Origin: Aplysia californica
Taxonomy: Eukaryota > Mollusca > Gastropoda > Aplysiida > Aplysiidae
DNA: 26,751 nucleotides
Direction: 5' to 3'
NCBI RefSeq assembly: GCF_000002075.1
Contig: NW_004798159.1
Location: 116,804-143,554, forward strand
Shown here: piece by piece, positions 11,501 through 18,600 of the stretch
Layout: each line of letters begins with the position of its first letter
How positions within the stretch are numbered: position 1 is the stretch's first letter
Made by a program: the position numbers and the translations under genes
Notes under the pieces: model-generated
What the model was told of the DNA's origin: nothing
Database searches by the model: none
The model's input: the letters and a program-made list of their open reading frames with translations, nothing else

Positions 11501-14500
11501 AACTCTTGGTTAAAGCAGGCCTAAGAGTTACATAGTTTTGTTCTTTTCTAAGACCTTTCTTTAAATTACTTTAAGCGTTATCCAAAAAGTTGTATAAGGT
11601 AGCACTGGTTCTTTGGCAGTTTTAACCCATTCTGCATTTGTGACACGATGCGGTGGAATCAGGTGCTCGTCAATTTTTGGGCACGTTCAGTTATTTGTAT
11701 CATCTGAAAGCTTGTTCATTTGCTTTGCTTTCAACATAAAAAATACCCATCTATCTTGAATAGAAGTTGAGAGATTTGTGTTTGAAGCAGATGAACCGCC
11801 TGATATCAGTGCTAAAATTAGCGAGAAAATGGCTGCCAAAGTAACTTCAATAGCTTTACATTCCTTGAAAACTGATGAAAAAATACATATTTTGTGCCTT
11901 TACTCAACATTTTTTTTTCAGTAAAATTCACATGGAAGGGTGTATTATATGGACATAATATGTTTTGAGCCAAAAAACAAACATTTGATGAAAATTGTCA
12001 AAATGGAGGAAAAATGCCTGTTCATTTCAATTTCATTATTTTGACGAGTGCCTGATTTCACCATGATGCCTCACATTTCAGACTGCTAAATGAGCGATTT
12101 GTGTCTCGACACGATGGAATCAGGGGCTCGTCAGTTTTTGGGCATGTGGAGAGTATATGGTATAGTCTTAGAGCCTGTTCATTGTCTTTGCTTTTGGGGT
12201 GAAAAAATACCCATTTATCTTTAATTAACATGGAGGCATTTGCGATTAAAGAAAGTAGGGCTGGTCTGGTGTCAGTGATTTAATTAGCAAGAAAACGACC
12301 GCCAAAGTTTGCTGATTTCCAAAGCGTGAATGCCCTTGGAAACTCGGAACAATCTTACAATTTTTGACCGAACAGATAGAATATTTGGTTTCTGACCTCA
12401 TGGTCCTCGTACCGGAAAACGACCAATATGTGAGGTAGAACTTTGTAATTCTAAGGTAGCAAAATGTCCCCAGATTCACTTGATTCTCATCGCACCTCCT
12501 CAGAAAACTCTGGACGCTATGTCGGACACGGTGTACTGCCCTCGTTGTGGCAGTCTGGTCATTGCTGAGGGAGAGGAGGCGCAGTTTTTGGCGCACTGCA
12601 CCGTCTGCTACTTTTCCTTCTGCACTCAGTGCAACCGGGTCTGGCATCAGGTAAACTATCCATCTTCTGGCTTTTGGTACAATCTAAGTACCTACCTGCC
12701 TCCCCAGACATCGCAAATACTCTATACAGCGACAAAGCACTGCTGAATAAAACCTGTAAAATTCTTTGCTGTACCGACAGACCGAAGGGCTAGAACCCAA
12801 ATGGCCGCTGGATTGGAAAAGTGAAATTTTTTTAGTAGTGCAGTTTTTACAGCGTTCGTGACTGCATAAGGTCATATGAGTGCAAAAAAAAAGTAGAGTA
12901 CAATCTAAATTGTTTAAGACGATCGCCCATTGTCCAAGAGAAAAGTGATTGTCTTGGACAGGTGGACATCTTACACAGTGTCATTATAATGTAAAATAAA
13001 ATCTAAAAAAATTAATTCTTTATCTCCGTGGGGGGTAAACCCACTACGCCGAGGCACCTTTTCGGTACTAAATCTAAAAATGCTGAAAACATCACTAAAT
13101 TGATCATTAAATCAAAAGAAGTGAACCTATTTGGATAGTTCTTCATCTAATGAATGAAATCCTGATGAAAGAGACAGAAAAGTAATTTGATGTCAAAGTT
13201 TTCGTAAAGGAATGTGCCCGAGTCTGTGCGACTCACGGGCTCAGCAGTTCCGACCGGGAGCCGCTGGGATCAGCTTGCTGGAGATAAAGAGTCAAAGGTT
13301 AAAGTGCATGGGGCAAATGGGAAGTGGCCATCTGTACAGGTGATTGTCTCATACAGGTGGCCATTGGAGCAGGTCCGACTTTATTTCTTAAAAAAAATCC
13401 TTTTCTGTTTAATTCATCCAAAACTGACAAAAAAATGTGAGGCATGCTGACAAAATGAGTTACTTCTCAGAATCCACAAATGGAGATATTGGCCAAAAAT
13501 TGACATCAGGGTTAAACTTGTATATTTTCAGTTGATGCCATATTCTTTAACTCTAACCTGTCTTTTATTATTCCCTACTTATAAACTGTAAAACCTTCAC
13601 CTATCAGCGTGATGTATCTATTTCCTTAAGGCTTGAATCTGAGAAGTATCTCATTTTGTCAGCACACTTCCCAAATGCATGTTCAATTTCAATCCAGCTT
13701 AATGTGACTTGTAAAACATAAGATATGATAAGATAAGATACATCTTTATTGTCCAGATCCTGGCAGGTATGCGCTGAGGAGGGTGGGGGTGGGAGGGTGG
13801 GATGGGGGAGGGGGGGTGTCCTGGAGCAGGACAAGATAATCATGGCTCAAAAGTAGAGCACTTCATGGGGGTGAGACGGGCATTCATGTGTTTGTGAGAT
13901 GATCAGTTCTGTAGGTATACTAAATAGCGTGTTGATATCTCATCATGTGTGCTGTGGCATAGTGATGTTACCATTGTGTTTATTATGAATCTATTATATG
14001 ATAAAATAAAATAAGATAAGATATTTTATTATTCCAAAGGGAAATTTATTTTTGCTGTACAAGACCGTAAAGACACATGCAGATATGCATAAAAAATTTA
14101 AATTACATATTACTTTCATTAAATTTCAATATGAAAAGAGAAGTAAAGCTGACAAAATGTACACGTCACATCAGATGCATCATTCAACCACGTGCAGAAA
14201 TTTAATTACAAGACCTTTGGAGTGAGTAAGTGTAAAAATTGATCCTAATTACGAAAATCTGTAAGAGCCTCGTCGCCACTGAGCAGTGCTGGAATGTATG
14301 TATGTGTCTTGACTCTATGGAATCAGGTCAGTTTTTGAGCAAATGGGGTTATTGGTAGAATTTAAAATTTGTTTATTTGCCTAGATTTTAATGAAAAAAA
14401 TACTCGTCTATCTCAAATAAAAGTTGAGATATTTGCTACTGAAGGAGGTAGGGGTTGCCTGGTATCTGGGGTAAAATTAGAAGGTGTCGTTACTTCCAAA

Positions 14501-15587
14501 GCTTGAGAGTCCTTGGAAATTTAACTGCAAGTGTTCATTTTTTGAGCCGTTGATCAAGGTTTCTCAGTAAAATCCATCCAGGTTTGTGTTTTTAAATGGA
14601 AATAAAAAGTGTTCAGCTCAAAACAAAAACATTACATAAAAACTGCCCAACGGATGAAAAAATGGTAATTTCTTTGATTTTATTATTTTGACAGACATCC
14701 GATTTCACAGCAATGCCACACGATGACTTCGGCCGCCACCCGGGCAAAATCCAAAATTTCTTACCAACCGAAAATATGAAGTGTGTCCCGCGCGCTCATA
14801 TGACCTTATAATGCAGTAGCGAGCGCTGTAAAATACTTACGAAAAAAAAAGTAATTCATTCTTTCTCTTCCCGGAAATGAAGTAGAAAAGCCTGCAAGGG
14901 TAATAAAACAGTCTCTTCATTATCCTTTTTCTTTTGTTTTCAGGGTCAGCGTTGTGAAACAGACGAGGAAGTCTTTGAAAGGGAGCAGAATCGAGACCCA
15001 AACAACATGAACGAGAAGGAGAGGAAGAGATTTGATAAAATTTTACGGAGGATGGAAAAGATGATGGCTGCTAAAAGGGTTATGAAAGAAACCACAAAGA
15101 AGTGTCCTTCTTGCAAAATTCCGGTGGAAAAAATGGGGGGGTGAGTTCTTCTTTTTTGTTCTTATGCTTTTTTTTAAATTGCAAAACCTCTTTATAATGT
15201 GCTGTCTTTGATGGAAAAAAAGTGTCTAATGTAGCTTAGAATTTTTGGGAGGACGTGGGAATAGCAAGTGATTTTGTCCAAACATTTTATTGTCTTAACT
15301 TTGGAATAACCAACAGCTCCTCAGTTGAGACACGATAATTAATTTAAAAAATTTTTTTTTTAGGTAATCAATACCAGCTCTTCATATTTCCACCCTCCAT
15401 TTCTCCATGGCTCTTGACAGGAGGAAACACACCCAAAACGAATCATAATTCGACACTGTAACACACAACAGCCATGCGATGGTTTAAAATTGGGACATTT
15501 CAGTGACTCATGCACAGCACTTTTTAAGGGTCCCCGAGGAAGTGTTGAGTTTCTGCGTGCTGTCGGGATTTATGACGCCACAGTGCT

Positions 15588-15642
<55 letters not shown>

Positions 15643-18600
15643 CCCCTTCAATTTGTTGTCACTCATTATTATTATTGACGAGCTTTTAACTACATGCATA
15701 TTTTTAAAAAGGTCTCAACTGCTGGTTCTTTCAGAAAACAGTTTATTGATATCTATTTTAAAGCCTTGTAAATATTGCAGGTGCAACAAGATGACCTGCA
15801 AATGCTCTTGCATTTTCTGCTGGATCTGTGGTAAAAAAATTGAGGGGTACAGCCATTTCCGCTCGAGCACGTGTGTGTTGTTTCCTGGCTTAGAGGGCCC
15901 ACCTATGGGCGCTGGGATCGTGCGACGACCTCCTGACGTAAGTAGCCTACATTTGGTCGCTTTTAAGCACAAGGGAGCTATACCGCAAAAGACTGTTTTG
16001 AGAAAGTCGTAGGTAAAGTTATAGCCCCTTGTTCAGTTTCTTTAAAAGACAAGGAGAGTTTTCTCTATAACCGAACAAATATACACACCATTGAAACCAA
16101 ACTTCTCCTATAGGTAGGGCATTGCCCACTTTTGGTGTAGGTTGAGATCTCTGGAAACCACTGAAATCTGGGTTAGCCCGCTTGTCCTTAAAAGCGACCA
16201 TTGAGCAATTTAGTGACTACACGTGACAAACGCAATTTTTCAAGTTTTACTTAAACCAAAGATTGTACATAACAATCACTCAGCCAAAAATTGTCCACAG
16301 AAGTCAGCGCATTGGTTTAGATGGCACCGCAGTCTCTGTTTTGAAGCTCTCTTTCGTTTCTCCAGAAGAAGAATAGGCATGGCACAGTTTGTTAGTTTCA
16401 CTTTTATTGTTTTTCACACAAGTGGGGTAACTCTGATGGCTAAGTCCGCACTTTTTCGAAGAGGGCGCTACCAGATTTTGAGGAGACTTTTTTTAATTGG
16501 CTCAAAGAGAGGAGTGAACTGTTTTGTTATACATGATCTTTGCTGAAAACATACGATTCAAAGGTTGAAAAATTAAGGAACAGCATTTATATGACATGTT
16601 GTCGGGAGAATAGAGATGACTTTGATTTTAAACTTTGCAACGGAAACAAACCAAAGACTAATTAACTCTTTCGCTGCATATTATTTTTGGCTTGTGGACA
16701 AATTTTTTTCGGGAAAGCGAAATGAGATGATCCCTAGTGCGCAGTTCAAAGGTCTTTGGGGCCACAAATTCAAATAAATATTAATATACAGTCGAACCTG
16801 CCCTGACGGCCACCCCTATAAGATGGCCACCTGTACAAACGGCCACTTTCCATTTCCCCCGTTGCGTTTTTTCTATATAATTTAACTGTGTAAAACGGGC
16901 AGCTGTCCAACGCGGCCGCGGCCACAATAATTTAACACACAACCCCTATAATACTAAGCAATAATACCTGTCTAAGACGGTCACCTTAGTGACTCCATTA
17001 CGTTTTGTCATAAATTGTGCATTGGCCCCTGGCGTTTTGGGCGAGCCGTCATAATTCAATCACCTGTTGTTGTTGTTAGGTAGTCCCTCCAACCGATCAT
17101 GTTGCGTAGGCCCCTCCCACGGTTGACCAATAGCTACCAATTTTCAGCTGCTGGTGAGGTAAGCGTGTGATCCCTCATAACCCATAAGCCCTGCCCAGAA
17201 CTCATACACAAATCGTAAGTGAGATGAGTGGTTACTGTTTACCCAGTCTGTAACAAAGTAACAAAGGACGTCAACATGAACTTGTGACAGAAGCGTCCCT
17301 CGTTCTCCGAGTGGTGGCGACCCACGTGTTTGTTTTAACATGGCACTCGGTCTTCCTTGTCTGATACATTTCGTTTTATTGTCACCATTGTGCAAAATCA
17401 GCGACAAAATAAAAATTACAAACGAAATACAAACCAACAGCAACAACACCAACAAAGACAACAATGATGGGGCTACTTTCGATTGGGGCCTCAGACGGGA
17501 ATGGTTTGTTTCCTTTATCTTGATCAGTCCTGCCTAAGACGGCCACCTGTCTTATACGGCCACTTTTCTACTTGACAATGGGTGGGCGTCTTACACAGGT
17601 TTGACTGTATTATGCACCGAAATTTTCAGTATGATTTGTAGAATACATCTGTAATGTTTATTTGTGCATTTTTCAACCTTGGTTCCTGTAAGAGGAGATT
17701 ATGCAATGCAATTTTGCTTGGATGCGGATAAAATTTGAAAATGAAAAATTAATCATCTTCAGTGAAACTCATAAAATATGTTTGCACCTAGACAAATGAT
17801 ACCTCAAAATAACCTTAAATGAATATAGAACTTGAAAATATTGACAATTTGCAGCTTTTTATATACCTTCCATAAAATTTGCACATTTGGATCATGACAT
17901 CCGATATTGAGAAAAACTCCACAAAAATCGTGTAATTATAATCTTGAAAAATGGACAAGATGCATTCACAAACAGAAAAAAAACTCTCGTATCGTATATA
18001 TGGAATTATTCAGAATTGCATTGGGAATAAACCTACACATGTCTTGAGTGGTACTTTTTGTGTAATTTCTCATAAAATAGTGAATTTTGGGAGAGAAAAA
18101 ATAATTTTACAATTTAGATTGAGCACAAGCACATTAGTTCCGGTATCCTGGAGCATTAGCTTAGCGTAGACTTGTGCATTGCACTGAAATGCATGGCCGC
18201 ACTGTGTCGTAATCCCGGTTCACTATGGTGCGCACCATTTGGCTGAATTTGGAACAAAATTATAGGCAACGTAGAGAGTTGTGTCTACTCTCTGCTATAG
18301 GAACCGTGGGAGACTGGTGTCTGGCACTTCATTTGGGCACCTATGGTGAGCGTACTTTGCTACAAAGTTTTTACAGGGGGGGGGGGGGAAAGAGCAGTTG
18401 CCATAAAATTGCACGGTCTAGGAATACTATGAGTCAAAATCTATACTTTCTTTGCAGAAAGCTAGAAGGTGAATATATTGCGTGCGCAGAGTAATTTATT
18501 CACATTTTTATATTTCACGTTTGAGATATCATCAGCTTATTGGCTATTTCACGTGTGAAATATAAGGATTTATTTTACCCAAAGTGCTATGGTAAAACAA

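Noticed and set aside
17144-17537. Open frames inside the 819-bp TG element
   Set aside because: Short, on opposite strands, with no DDE or HTH features; the element is non-autonomous.
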